A stretch of DNA of 64,000 nt from Nocardia carnea NBRC 14403 (GCF_000308515.1 NZ_BAFV01000052.1:57606-121605); one strand, 5' to 3'. Counted from the first letter of the stretch, positions 9,025-17,640 are shown. Notes: generated by a model not told the origin, from the sequence alone. Numbers and translations are program-made.

Positions 9025-9863
9025 ACCCCCAGCGGCTCGTCCCGGCCGCGCACTCCGATGAAGAGCCCGATCGTCACGCGGGGACGATCGTGCGACGGCG
9101 TCACGGCATGCACTCGGCGGGGGTCGATGAAAATCGCCTCGCCCACCTGCGGACGGACGGTGAGCGCCGGTTCTCCGACAGCGTCGCGGTCGATACCCCA
9201 GGCCCGCTCACCGGATAGTGTGCGGTAATCGTCCTCGGACGGGTACGAGTCCCAGACCTCGAGTTCGCCGCCACGGTCGGGCATATCGAGATAGACGTTC
9301 ACCGACAACTGGCGGCGGATACCCAGGTCGTCCTCATCCGGTAGATTCCGCTGCACATTGTCGGTGTGCGGCTCCAGATCCACGCCGGCCTGCTGATAGC
9401 GGACCACCCCGGCGAAGAATTTCCGGCTCTGCGAAGTCAGCAGTGTGGTTCCCGCCGGCCATGCTTCGTCGAGCAGTGTCCGGATCGTATCGGTCGGGTA
9501 CGCGTAGGGCGCGGCGAGTTCTCGGAGGCGCTTACGATGTTCGGCTGCCGCATCGAAATAGGCGGACTCTTCTCCCGCGGCGACTTCGGAGAAGGCGTAG
9601 CCGATCCGCCGGAACTGCGGATCGGTGCCCAGCGGTCCGTGGTCATCCCGGCCGACGAATCGCCCGCGCAGCCCGTCCAGCGCAGGGCCGGCGACGACAC
9701 CGCGCACCCGCACCGCATAGACGTCACCTTTGAGCAACTGCAGCAGATGGTCGGCGGAGAACTCCTGGATCGTTGTGGTGGTCAGCCGAGCAAATCGCTC
9801 CTCTGCTGGATCGCCCGTGGCGGCGGTATCGGCTTCGGCAGCTGCTTCGAGTGCTTCCGTCAT
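9015..9863 (-). CDS. 2-oxoglutarate/Fe(II)-dependent oxygenase
   Basis: 282 residues, ATG preceded by GGGGAGGA. The C-terminal half shows a double-stranded beta-helix dioxygenase core: iron ligands H-x-D in LEPHTDNVQ (about 175-185), VNVYLDMPDRGGELEVWD, and a distal His in DPRRVHAVTPSHDRPRVTIGLFIG with Arg as probable 2-oxoglutarate ligand. This is the prolyl-4-hydroxylase-like layout. First gene of the operon; overlaps the CDPS-like start. Role by context: hydroxylation or desaturation of the cyclodipeptide, as 2OG oxygenases do in bicyclomycin biosynthesis. Confidence 0.85.
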   Translation of the reverse strand: MTEALEAAAEADTAATGDPAEERFARLTTTTIQEFSADHLLQLLKGDVYAVRVRGVVAGPALDGLRGRFVGRDDHGPLGTDPQFRRIGYAFSEVAAGEESAYFDAAAEHRKRLRELAAPYAYPTDTIRTLLDEAWPAGTTLLTSQSRKFFAGVVRYQQAGVDLEPHTDNVQRNLPDEDDLGIRRQLSVNVYLDMPDRGGELEVWDSYPSEDDYRTLSGERAWGIDRDAVGEPALTVRPQVGEAIFIDPRRVHAVTPSHDRPRVTIGLFIGVRGRDEPLGVWS

Positions 9864-10204
9864 CGTGTTCCTCCCCGTGCCGGAGGTATTCCGGCGCCGT
9901 TTGCGGTCGTTCGCAGTGCGAACGGCACGTGTTCGATCACGTGCGGTCGACGAGAGCCGCGTCGATTGCGGACACGCGACTGACCCGGTTCATCGGTCTG
10001 GCATTAGCACCTTGTGGACAAATCCATGGTTGCCGCGACGTCGCAGAGCCAGTCTCTCGGTCGCTCGTGATGAGAATCCGTGCATTCGGAACATATGCAG
10101 CGCAAGGTATTACGGCAATGGTCCGAGATTCTCACTCCGCACCCCAGCGCAGGTCAGACGTAATTAATCACGGTGACCTCAACACACACTGCAAACACCC
10201 GGTG
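9864..10204. other. divergent intergenic region
   Basis: About 340 bp between the 2OG oxygenase start and the riboswitch promoter. It must contain the promoter of the minus-strand CDPS operon, but no convincing -35/-10 pair was found on that strand. It is noticeably AT-richer than the neighbouring genes (for example the taattaat stretch near 10160). Confidence 0.4.
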
Positions 10205-10233
10205 TTGACAACCCGCGGGGCCTCTGCCAATCT
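10205..10233 (+). promoter_or_regulatory. predicted promoter of the riboswitch transcript
   Basis: A perfect TTGACA (10205-10210) with a 17-bp spacer before caatct (10228-10233). Transcription from it would start at about 10240, exactly where the riboswitch aptamer begins, which supports both assignments. Confidence 0.55.
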
Positions 10234-10240
10234 CGGCTCA

Positions 10241-10392
10241 GGTCATGAGTACCAGTGTTCAAGCCCCGGCTTGCTGGTCGGCAACCCTCCTCCGCGGTGG
10301 GGTGCTCCGGGTGACGACCGGGCCGTTTCCCGATCGGGCGCGGCAAGCGCGGACTCCGGCTCTCGTCCACTCCGGGGTCCCGGACCCCGAGG
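10241..10392 (+). promoter_or_regulatory. SAM-IV-type riboswitch with ribosome-site hairpin
   Basis: The sequence beginning ggtcatgagtaccagtgttc followed by aagccccggcttgctggt and gcaaccctcc...gtggggtgctccgggtga matches the actinobacterial SAM-IV (SAM-I-like) consensus as I know it. Helices that can be drawn: P1 ggtc 10241-10244 with gacc 10316-10319; P2 accag 10251-10255 with ctggt 10274-10278; inner caagc 10260-10264 with gcttg 10269-10273; P3 accc 10284-10287 with gggt 10300-10303. Downstream, cggggtc 10373-10379 pairs with gaccccg 10383-10389 and touches the gagga ribosome site (10389-10393) of the gene at 10402, suggesting translational control. SAM would be expected to lower expression. 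Confidence 0.8.
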
Positions 10393-10401
10393 ATTGTTCC
10401 G

Positions 10402-11724
10402 ATGACAGTCACCATCGATACCCGTAATGCTGCTGCGGCCTGTGTTTCCGGCCGCGATCTGCGCGTCCCCCTGGTACAGGGCGGAACCCGCACCTATGCG
10501 AATTTCGACTACGCCGCCAGTGCGCCCGCACTGACCCAGGTCGCCGACCGGCTGGCCGCGCTGCTGCCGTATTACGCCAGCGTGCACCGCGGCGCCGGCT
10601 ACGCCTCGCGCGTATCGACCGATTGCTACGAATCCGCCCGTGGGTCCGTCGCGCGTTTTCTGAACTGCGCCGACGACCAGGCGGTCGTGTTCACTCGTAA
10701 TACAACCGATGCCCTGAACCTGCTGGCCGCCTGCGTTCCGGGCGACACCGTGGTGCTCGATATCGAACATCACGCCAACCTCTTGCCATGGCGGCGGAAC
10801 GGACGCCGGGTGGTGCAAGCCGCGGACACGGTCGACGAAACCCTTGACCGGCTGGCGCGCGAACTCGGCACGAAACCCGCTGCGCTGCTGTCTGTTACCG
10901 GCGCATCTAACGTCACCGGTGAGATCCTCCCGCTGGACCGGCTGGCCGCGCTCGCCCACCGGTTCGGCACGCGCATCGCGATCGACGCCGCACAACTGGC
11001 GCCGCATCGGCGGATCGACCTGCGCGCCGACGGAATCGACTATCTCGCGCTGTCCGGGCACAAACTGTATGCCCCGTTCGGCGCCGGTGTGCTGGTCGGC
11101 CGCCGGGACTGGCTCGACACCGCCGAACCCTATCTCGCCGGAGGCGGCGCAGTGCGGGAGGTGACAACCGACGGTGTCGAATGGGCGGCGGCCCCACAGC
11201 GGCACGAGGCCGGTTCACCGAACGTCCTGGGTGTGGCCGCGCTGGCCGCCGCGTGCGACACCCTCGGATCACTGAACCAGGCCGATATCACCGAACACGA
11301 GCGGTATCTCACCACGCGCCTCCGCGACGGCCTGGAAAGCATTCCGGGAGTGCGGTTTCTACGCATTTGGTGCGACAGCACCGACAGTGTCGGGATCGTG
11401 GCGTTCACGGTCGACGGCGTCGAACCGGGTCATGTCGCCGCATACCTCTCGGCCGAGCACGGCATCGGCGTGCGGGACGGGCGATTCTGTGCACACCCGG
11501 TGCTGGACCGCCTCGGTGTCGCCGCCGCGCTGCGCGCCAGTATCGGACTGGGCACCCGCGCCGGCGACGTCGATCGGCTGGTAGCCGCGATCGCGGCGCT
11601 GGTCGATCGGGGTACAGGCTGGAATTACCGGCAGCAGGACGGGCAGTGGAGCCCGACACCGGAGACGCGCGAGCGGCTCGCCCCCGGATCCGCAACGGGC
11701 GCGGCACCCTGCGCAGCATCCTGA
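10402..11724 (+). CDS. cysteine desulfurase-like class V PLP enzyme
   Basis: 440 residues. Class V aminotransferase fold: IEHHANLLPW (His stacking on PLP), AIDAAQLAPH, the PLP lysine in SGHKLYAPFGAGVL and substrate loop VRDGRFCAHP, where the Cys occupies the place of the catalytic cysteine of SufS/CsdA-type desulfurases (RTGHHC). A C-terminal tail of ~30 residues extends beyond the domain. ATG is preceded by gagga and by the SAM-IV-type riboswitch, so the gene belongs to the sulfur/methionine regulon. Probable reaction: removal of sulfur from cysteine or a related thiol to form a persulfide; an aminotransferase or lyase role remains possible. It is divergent from the CDPS operon and may supply sulfur to its product. 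Confidence 0.8.
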   Translation: MTVTIDTRNAAAACVSGRDLRVPLVQGGTRTYANFDYAASAPALTQVADRLAALLPYYASVHRGAGYASRVSTDCYESARGSVARFLNCADDQAVVFTRNTTDALNLLAACVPGDTVVLDIEHHANLLPWRRNGRRVVQAADTVDETLDRLARELGTKPAALLSVTGASNVTGEILPLDRLAALAHRFGTRIAIDAAQLAPHRRIDLRADGIDYLALSGHKLYAPFGAGVLVGRRDWLDTAEPYLAGGGAVREVTTDGVEWAAAPQRHEAGSPNVLGVAALAAACDTLGSLNQADITEHERYLTTRLRDGLESIPGVRFLRIWCDSTDSVGIVAFTVDGVEPGHVAAYLSAEHGIGVRDGRFCAHPVLDRLGVAAALRASIGLGTRAGDVDRLVAAIAALVDRGTGWNYRQQDGQWSPTPETRERLAPGSATGAAPCAAS

Positions 11725-11790
11725 AGCGGACACCCCGGCGGCGCGATCCGTCCACTCGTTGCGTGCAGAACCGCAGAATCGACCCTGTAG

Positions 11791-12264
11791 TTATTCGTCG
11801 ATGACCTGGGTGCCGCCGGCCACTCGGTCGTGCCAGCCCTGTTTCGTCGGGCTGGAGCTGATCGTGAAGGCAATGGCGATCGCCGCAACGAACCAGAGCA
11901 ACCCGCCGATCCACGGGATGATGTTCAGCAGCATGTAGGCGTTACGGACCGCCGAGTCCTTGAGGCTGGGTTTCGGAGCGCCGTCCGACCCGTTGACGTG
12001 CAACCCGAGCAGCTTCTTCCCGGGCGTCGAGCCCGAGGAGACCTCGAAGGCGATGAAGTACAGCCAGCCGAAGGCCGCGCCCGGGAGGACGGACACCCAG
12101 TCGGGTAGGTCCGCGACCACGCCCAGCAGCCAGAAGAAGACCGCGCCGATGATGGCGGCGATGATCCAGTCGACGAATCGGGCGACGGCACGTTTACCGA
12201 GACCTGCCGGTTCGATACCGGTCGTCTGGCCGTACATCGGGTCGAAACCACCTGTAGTCATCAC
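11791..12264 (-). CDS. RDD family membrane protein
   Basis: 157 residues with AGGAGG before the ATG. RDD domain: RAVARFVDWIIAAIIGAVFFW (first helix with R and D), FGWLYFIAFEVSSGSTPGKKLLGL (second helix and TPGK signature) and a third helix near 115-135. Family members are small integral membrane proteins of poorly known function, some implicated in ion transport. Convergent with the PLP enzyme gene. Confidence 0.8.
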   Translation of the reverse strand: MMTTGGFDPMYGQTTGIEPAGLGKRAVARFVDWIIAAIIGAVFFWLLGVVADLPDWVSVLPGAAFGWLYFIAFEVSSGSTPGKKLLGLHVNGSDGAPKPSLKDSAVRNAYMLLNIIPWIGGLLWFVAAIAIAFTISSSPTKQGWHDRVAGGTQVIDE

Positions 12265-12595
12265 GCCTCCTGGCGAACGCTGCGGCCGGCTTGCCTGTAG
12301 GTGTTACTCAGTCCATGTCGACTCTCAAGGATGACATACGTGCAGGTGCAGGAGGTGCAGCCGAAACCGATTCGTGTCCGGGTCGAGCTGCAGGTTCGAC
12401 CCGAGCAATGGTCGAAGTGGTCCTGACCGTCGCGGGGTTCACCTCCGGCCGGGAGTGCGTTCGGCGATCCTGCGCAGCAACCGGACAACCGGGCAGGGTT
12501 GGCGACCGCGCCGGTGAGAGCGTGTTCCGCGCGGTCGAGGCAATCCTCGAGGAGGGCGTCATGCATCCACCGATAGGCGAGCGGCCGATTGTGAA
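12265..12595. other. gene-free stretch
   Basis: About 330 bp between the RDD gene start and the P450 stop. No supported gene, RNA or terminator hairpin was found; only the ribosome site of the RDD gene at its left end. Confidence 0.4.
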
Positions 12596-13846
12596 CTACA
12601 GGTTCAGCCTGGCGGAGGGGGTGAAGCGGACGGGGAGTTCGGCCAGGGCGCGGTGGAACGGACCCGGCCGCCACGTGGGCTCCCCGCCGGGTAGCGCGGG
12701 TTCCATTTCCGGGAGGGCGTCCAGGAGCTGATCGATGGCGTTCTGGGCGATCAGATACGACAGCGACTGGGCGGGGCAGGCATGGCGGCCGATGCCCCAG
12801 GCGAGGTGGGAGCGGTTGCCGACGTGGTCGTCGGCGCGGATGGCCGGGTCGTTGTTGCAGGCGGCCATGCTGATCAGGACCGGTTCGTCGGCGGGGAGCC
12901 AGGCGTCGTCGACGAGGATGGGGTGGCGGGGGTAGGTGATCAGGAAATTCGCCAGGGGCGGGTCGTTGAACAGGACCTCGTCGAGAGCGTCGAGGGTGGA
13001 CAGGCTACCGCCGAGGACGCCGCTGCCGACGTGGTCGTCGGTGAGGATGAACAGCAGGGTGTTGGCGATCAGGTTCTGCTGGAACTCGATTCCGGCGCCG
13101 TAGTGGCCGGCGACCTGGTGAACCATTTCCTCCTGGTTCAGTTCCGCCGGGTGGCGCAGCAGCTGGGAGGTGATGTCGTTGCCGGGTTCGGTGCGTTTGA
13201 GGTCGACGAGTTCCAGCATCGCGGCGCTGATCATCTGGTTGCCGTTCTCGGCGTCGACGCCCTCGACGAGAGCGGCCATTCCGGCGGCCACTCGCTGGCC
13301 GATATCGGCGGGGCAGCCCAGCAGGGTGTTGACGATGGTGAAGGTCAGCGGGAAGACGTACTGGGTGATGAGATCGGCGCTACCGGATTCGCAGAAATCG
13401 TTGATCAGCGGGACGGCGACCTTTTCGACCGTGGTGTGCAGGGTGCGCATATCGACGTTGCCGATGCTGGTGGTGATGGCCTCGCGGTAGCGGTGGAAAT
13501 CGGTGCCGGTGTTACGGCTGGCGGTGGGGCGCCACTCCATGATCGGGAGTACGGGGCAGTCGGCGGGGACGGTGCGCTGCCAGGTGCGGGGGTCGGCGGG
13601 GAAACGGTCCGGGTCGTTGAGGATGCGCAGGGCGGTGCTGTATCCGACGACCAGGGTCGCCGGGACGCCGGGCGCGAGTTCGACGGGCACCAGCGAACCC
13701 CAGCGGCTGCGCATCTCCCGGTAGGCGCGGTGCGGGTCGGAGGCGAATTCGGGTGCGTGCAGAGCAACGCGGCCCTCGGGATATCCCAGCGACGAGCGGT
13801 GGGATTCCGCCGGAACCGGGAGATGCGCGGGGATGCGCTGTGTCAA
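12596..13846 (-). CDS. cytochrome P450 lacking the ExxR motif (CYP157/conservon type)
   Basis: 416 residues from a TTG at 13846 with GAGGA seven bases upstream. Haem-binding loop HLAWGIGRHACPAQ near residue 355. Two normally strict motifs are absent: the K-helix ExxR is replaced by EVLF (in LDEVLFNDPPL), and the I-helix AGxxT is GAGIEFQQN without the Thr. The C-terminus WRPGPFHRALAELPVRF is typical of the P450s that accompany Streptomyces conservons (CYP157-like, a family known to lack ExxR). No conservon genes (cvnA-D) are near. Probably haem-binding, function unknown; oxygen activation may be atypical. Confidence 0.85.
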   Translation of the reverse strand: MTQRIPAHLPVPAESHRSSLGYPEGRVALHAPEFASDPHRAYREMRSRWGSLVPVELAPGVPATLVVGYSTALRILNDPDRFPADPRTWQRTVPADCPVLPIMEWRPTASRNTGTDFHRYREAITTSIGNVDMRTLHTTVEKVAVPLINDFCESGSADLITQYVFPLTFTIVNTLLGCPADIGQRVAAGMAALVEGVDAENGNQMISAAMLELVDLKRTEPGNDITSQLLRHPAELNQEEMVHQVAGHYGAGIEFQQNLIANTLLFILTDDHVGSGVLGGSLSTLDALDEVLFNDPPLANFLITYPRHPILVDDAWLPADEPVLISMAACNNDPAIRADDHVGNRSHLAWGIGRHACPAQSLSYLIAQNAIDQLLDALPEMEPALPGGEPTWRPGPFHRALAELPVRFTPSARLNL

Positions 13847-14095
13847 TCGTTCGTCCTCACCGCTTGTTCTCCACTACTCCGTACCGGCAGCACCGGCACA
13901 GCGATGGTGCCACCGGCGCGGCGCAGCCGATAGTGCCGCGGGCGCCAGGATGGGGGCGGATCGCGCCAAGCCGATTCGGTCGGCGCGCGGGATAGGTTCG
14001 TCGCGAAGCCGGAGCGCGCGAGCCGGGATATCGTCGGCGGGTAGCGGTCCGCGTGCGGACCAGGGGTCCTCGTTCGAATTAGGTGTGTTTCGCAG

Positions 14096-15082
14096 GTGGA
14101 TACGGTTGAGCATGTTGCGTTTTCGAACTTCATCCTGGGCAGCGCCGGCCTGAACGGAACAACCCGGCGGCAGCTCGCGCGGGCCGCGGAACTACCGGAC
14201 TGGGTGCTGCACACCGGTGACACGATGGTGTCGAGCAACTACCAGCTGAACCTGTGGGAGCTGGTAGAACACGAACTGGACGATCCCCACGTGGCATTGC
14301 GCGTCGGGAAGACGAACACGCTGGGCAACTTCGGATTACACGACTACCTGTTCAGTACGGCGCCGACGCTCGCCGAGGGACTGGCGCAGTCGGAGCAGCA
14401 CGCGGACATGATCACCACCAATATCGGGTTCGCGGTCTCGGGGGACTCGGAGGAGGAAGCGAACGCGGATGTCCGGTTGTTGAACGGGCACGGGCGGGGT
14501 CGCGAACTCGCCACCCAGTTCGCGCTCGCGGCGGTGGTGACACGGGCGCGCAACGCCACGGGGCGGGATGTGCATCCGGTACGGATCCGGTTCCGGCAAT
14601 CCGCGCCGCGGCGACATCAGCCGTTCGTCGAAATGTTCGGTACCCGGCAGGTCGAATTCGGGGCGCCGACGGACCAGATCACCTTCCGTTCGGCCGATCT
14701 GGAGCTACCGCTGCGGACGGCCGACCCCACGCTCGCCCAGATCCTCGCGCGGTGCGCGGCCGCGCTACCGGCGGCGCCGCGGCTGGAACTCACCTGGGCC
14801 GGGCAGGTACAGCAGGCGCTGATGGTGCTGCTCGGGGACGGGCGGGTCACGATCGAGCGGGTCGCGCGGCATCTGGCCACGAGCAGTCGCAGTCTGCAAC
14901 GGCGCCTCGCCGACGAAGGGACGACCTGGACACGGGAACTGGATCGGGCGCGCAGTGCGGTGGTCGAACGGCGCGCCCGGTCACGGCCGGACGTTACGCA
15001 GGCGGCGCTGGCCAGGAGGGTCGGGTACTCCGATGCCGGTGCGCTGCGGCGGGCACGTCAGCGCTGGACCGGGCGGAGGTAA
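14096..15082 (+). CDS. AraC-family transcriptional regulator
   Basis: 328 residues. The N-terminal two thirds are an Arabinose_bd-type effector domain (LNLWELVEHELDDPHVALRVG, then FGLHDYLFSTAPTLAEGL), and the C-terminus is an AraC helix-turn-helix pair: VTIERVARHLATSSRSLQRRLADEGTTW and VTQAALARRVGYSDAGALRRARQRW. The second HTH differs from the usual GFSDxSxFxRAFKRW by Ala-Leu-Arg-Arg-Ala. GTG start; no strong ribosome site. Divergent from the P450 (250 bp apart), so the P450 gene is the most likely target. Confidence 0.85.
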   Translation: MDTVEHVAFSNFILGSAGLNGTTRRQLARAAELPDWVLHTGDTMVSSNYQLNLWELVEHELDDPHVALRVGKTNTLGNFGLHDYLFSTAPTLAEGLAQSEQHADMITTNIGFAVSGDSEEEANADVRLLNGHGRGRELATQFALAAVVTRARNATGRDVHPVRIRFRQSAPRRHQPFVEMFGTRQVEFGAPTDQITFRSADLELPLRTADPTLAQILARCAAALPAAPRLELTWAGQVQQALMVLLGDGRVTIERVARHLATSSRSLQRRLADEGTTWTRELDRARSAVVERRARSRPDVTQAALARRVGYSDAGALRRARQRWTGRR

Positions 15083-15564
15083 CCGAATCCGACGGAGGTG
15101 TGCTTACTCGGGCTCGAACAGAGTAGTCCGAGTGCAAGGCGCCGGGCGGGTGCAAGCAGCATCGACGGCGCGGGAGTAACAACGAACGGCCGATAGCAGC
15201 GCCCCGCCTCGGGAGGCCCGAGCGGGAGACAAATGGAGCCGACCGGGCACCGGAAGTGCGGAGTGAGCGAAAGCGAACCCGAGCGGGCCTCGATAGCACG
15301 GAGCGGGTCCGGCAAGCGTCGCCCGAAGCTCGGCGCGGGCGTGATTCTTTGCGGCGGACGGTGGACCGAACGCGCCGCGCAGGAGCCCGATCGCGCCGAA
15401 TTCCCGGCCGCGGCACGCATTACCGCTACAGGAAACCGCAGGTCATTGTGGTCATTCACCCAACAGGTACGCCCTGCGCGGACACTGCGGAACATCGGAA
15501 GCGCGCCCATACTTTCGATCCGCCGGGCAGTCGCGCGGCGGAACGAGCCGAGGAAGGCAATCGG
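15083..15564. other. intergenic region with a long imperfect stem
   Basis: No supported gene in 480 bp. One structure stands out: gaggcccgagcggg (15213-15226) can pair with cccgagcgggcctc (15278-15291) over 14 positions, all Watson-Crick except a central tandem GA/AG mismatch. It lies 270 bp upstream of the phosphotransferase gene. It may be chance, because both arms are near-palindromic. Confidence 0.35.
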
Positions 15565-16752
15565 ATGGGTGAGACGAATACCGGTGCTCCCGGAGACAGT
15601 GTGCTGCCAGGTGTTTTGAAGCTCGGCGGACATGTGCTGGCGGAGAAGGTGCTGCGCCGCCGCGACGGTGGGATCCCGATGAAGAAGAGCGAGGTCGACG
15701 CGGAATGGCTCGACCGGGTACTCACGAACGGATATCCCGGCGCGGCAGTGGAATCGTTCGATATCGTCGATGCCGAAGGCGGTACGACGAGCCGCTGGAA
15801 GGCGACGATCCGCTACAACGAGGCCGGTCGGCGGGCAAGGTTGCCTGAACACCTTTTCGCCAAGACGACCCTCACCTTCACCCAGCGTTTGACGCAGTAC
15901 CTGGCGCATGCGCTGCCCGGCGAACCCGGATTCTTCCAGTATCTGCGGCCGGAACTCGATATCGAGGCGCCACGCGGATATTTCGGGGCCGCCGACCTGC
16001 GAACCGGCCGGTCGCTGACGCTCCTCGAGGATGTGAGCGTCACCCAGGGGGCACGGTTCTGCACGCCGCTCGAACGGGTCACCCGGGAACAGATGGAAGA
16101 CCTGCTGGCGAATATGGCGCGCTGGCACGGCCACTACTGGGAATCACCGGAACTGAAGGCGCGGGACTGGTTGAAGACGCCGGGCGCGCATTTCCGTAAT
16201 TTCGACCGGCTGCTCGGGATGCGCAAACGCGCCGAGGTCGGGCTGAAACGCGCTCCCGAACTCGTGCCCGACACGCTGCCGCCTGTACAGGGTGAACTGT
16301 ACGAAGCCTGCGGCCGGGCACTGCAGATCGCCGAGCAGAGCCCGCAGACCTTGCTGCACGGCGACCCGCATATCGGCAACGCCTACGTATGCGCCGACGG
16401 CAGTGTGGGTTTCACCGACTGGCAGCTCGTGATGCGCGGCAGCTGGGCATTCGACGTGGCGTACACGATCACCTCCGGCCTGGAAGTCGAAGACCGCCGG
16501 TCCTGGGAACCCGACCTCATCGCGCTCTACATCGACGCCCTGCGCGCGGCCGGTGGGCCCGCATTGTCGTTCGATTCCGCCTGGCTCGCCTACCGGCAGC
16601 AAGCGCTCTACCCGTACTTCGCCTGGATGATCACCATCGGCCGGGGCGCGCTGATGCCGGAATTCCAGCCGGCCGATATCTGCCGCGCGATCGTGCACCG
16701 CACCGCCCACGCCATCATGGACCTGGATGCCCTGCAGGCGGTCGGCGACTGA
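15565..16752 (+). CDS. phosphotransferase-family (APH/EcK-like) kinase
   Basis: 395 residues from the ATG at 15565, preceded by gaggaagg. Protein-kinase-like small-molecule phosphotransferase: catalytic loop LLHGDPHIGNAYV (about 270) and metal-binding GFTDWQLVMRGSWAFDVAY (about 290), i.e. HGDxHxxN and the Asp of the DFG equivalent. Family members phosphorylate alcohols, antibiotics or steroids, and many actinobacterial copies occur in lipid or steroid loci. Substrate unknown; no obvious partner gene. Confidence 0.8.
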   Translation: MGETNTGAPGDSVLPGVLKLGGHVLAEKVLRRRDGGIPMKKSEVDAEWLDRVLTNGYPGAAVESFDIVDAEGGTTSRWKATIRYNEAGRRARLPEHLFAKTTLTFTQRLTQYLAHALPGEPGFFQYLRPELDIEAPRGYFGAADLRTGRSLTLLEDVSVTQGARFCTPLERVTREQMEDLLANMARWHGHYWESPELKARDWLKTPGAHFRNFDRLLGMRKRAEVGLKRAPELVPDTLPPVQGELYEACGRALQIAEQSPQTLLHGDPHIGNAYVCADGSVGFTDWQLVMRGSWAFDVAYTITSGLEVEDRRSWEPDLIALYIDALRAAGGPALSFDSAWLAYRQQALYPYFAWMITIGRGALMPEFQPADICRAIVHRTAHAIMDLDALQAVGD

Positions 16753-16774
16753 ACATGTAGCCGCTAGGGCAGAG

Positions 16775-16807
16775 CCGGGGCGTGGGTGCTGCCGTGCCCG
16801 GCCCCGG
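16775..16807. terminator. hairpin between convergent genes
   Basis: ccggggc (16775-16781) pairs with gccccgg (16801-16807), 22 bp after the phosphotransferase stop and before the stop of the convergent hydrolase gene. There is no U-tract, so the terminator role is tentative. Confidence 0.4.
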
Positions 16808-16893
16808 GAACCCACGCCGGTCGAGAGGGGACACCGCCGGAGAGCGGGCGCTGGATGAGCCGACCGCCTCTCGACGGACCGCGCACGGCACAG

Positions 16894-17622
16894 TCACCGG
16901 GCACGATCGCGGGCGGCATCGGTATCGCAGCTGTCGGCGATATCGCGGACCAGCCGCGCGAACCGATTAGGTTCGGCGAGTGGCAGATAGTGACCGGCCC
17001 GGGGCACCACGAGCAGGCGGGTCCGGGGCGTGGCAGCGGCGAATCGGTGCTCGTGGGCGCGGAAATGGTCGCGACTGCCGTTGATCAGCCACACCGGGCC
17101 GCGATACCGGCCCAGTTCGGCGAGCGGATCGAACTGTCCGAGCGCCTGCAGTGCATCGGGAATGATCTCGGTGGCTATCCCGCCCTGCCCGATGGCGTGG
17201 GCGACCTCGGGCGGCAGCACAGCCTCGAACATCCGGTTGCTGAGCCGCTCACCGCCGTCGGGCCGCGACGAAAGGAAACGGTGGGCCAGACGGAAAGGAC
17301 CCATCGAGGCCTTATCCGGCACACCGGTGGAACCGGCGACCACCACACCGGCCGCCTGCTCGCCGAGTTCGGCCGCCGCGGCGATTCCGACGTATCCACC
17401 GAGTGAATGGCCGACCAGCAGCGCGCGGCCACCGACCTCTTCGACGGCTGTGCGTACGGCGGCGACGGCCGTGCTCATCGTGAAAGGTTCGCCGCGGCGC
17501 AGGCCGTGACCCGGGAGGTCGACGGTGACCACCGGGCGTTCCGGCGCCATTTCGTCGATCACGCCGGTCCAGCAGCGGCCGCTCAGCCGGATGCCGTGTA
17601 TCAGGACCACGGGCAGAGTCAT
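16894..17622 (-). CDS. alpha/beta hydrolase
   Basis: 242 residues from the ATG at 17622, with TTGGAGG upstream. Oxyanion HG in VVLIHGIRLSG, nucleophile GHSLGGY, acid in INGSRDHFRAHE and histidine RAGHYLPLAE: a complete triad. The gene is divergent from a tetR gene with two palindromic operators in between, so it is probably repressed by that regulator and induced by a lipophilic substrate or ligand. Substrate not known. Confidence 0.85.
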   Translation of the reverse strand: MTLPVVLIHGIRLSGRCWTGVIDEMAPERPVVTVDLPGHGLRRGEPFTMSTAVAAVRTAVEEVGGRALLVGHSLGGYVGIAAAAELGEQAAGVVVAGSTGVPDKASMGPFRLAHRFLSSRPDGGERLSNRMFEAVLPPEVAHAIGQGGIATEIIPDALQALGQFDPLAELGRYRGPVWLINGSRDHFRAHEHRFAAATPRTRLLVVPRAGHYLPLAEPNRFARLVRDIADSCDTDAARDRAR

Positions 17623-17640
17623 GAGAACCTCCAAAACACG

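Noticed and set aside
12291..12731. 146-codon plus-strand ORF in the RDD-P450 interval
   Set aside because: Low-complexity, no family, overlaps the P450 3' end in antisense.
12596..13846. P450 as a tailoring enzyme of the CDPS operon
   Set aside because: It is separated by the PLP and RDD genes, has its own divergent regulator, and belongs to a conservon-like type; not enough to link it.
15233..15619. 128-codon ORF overlapping the phosphotransferase start
   Set aside because: No domain; the overlapping ATG at 15565 in another frame has a good ribosome site and encodes a known family.
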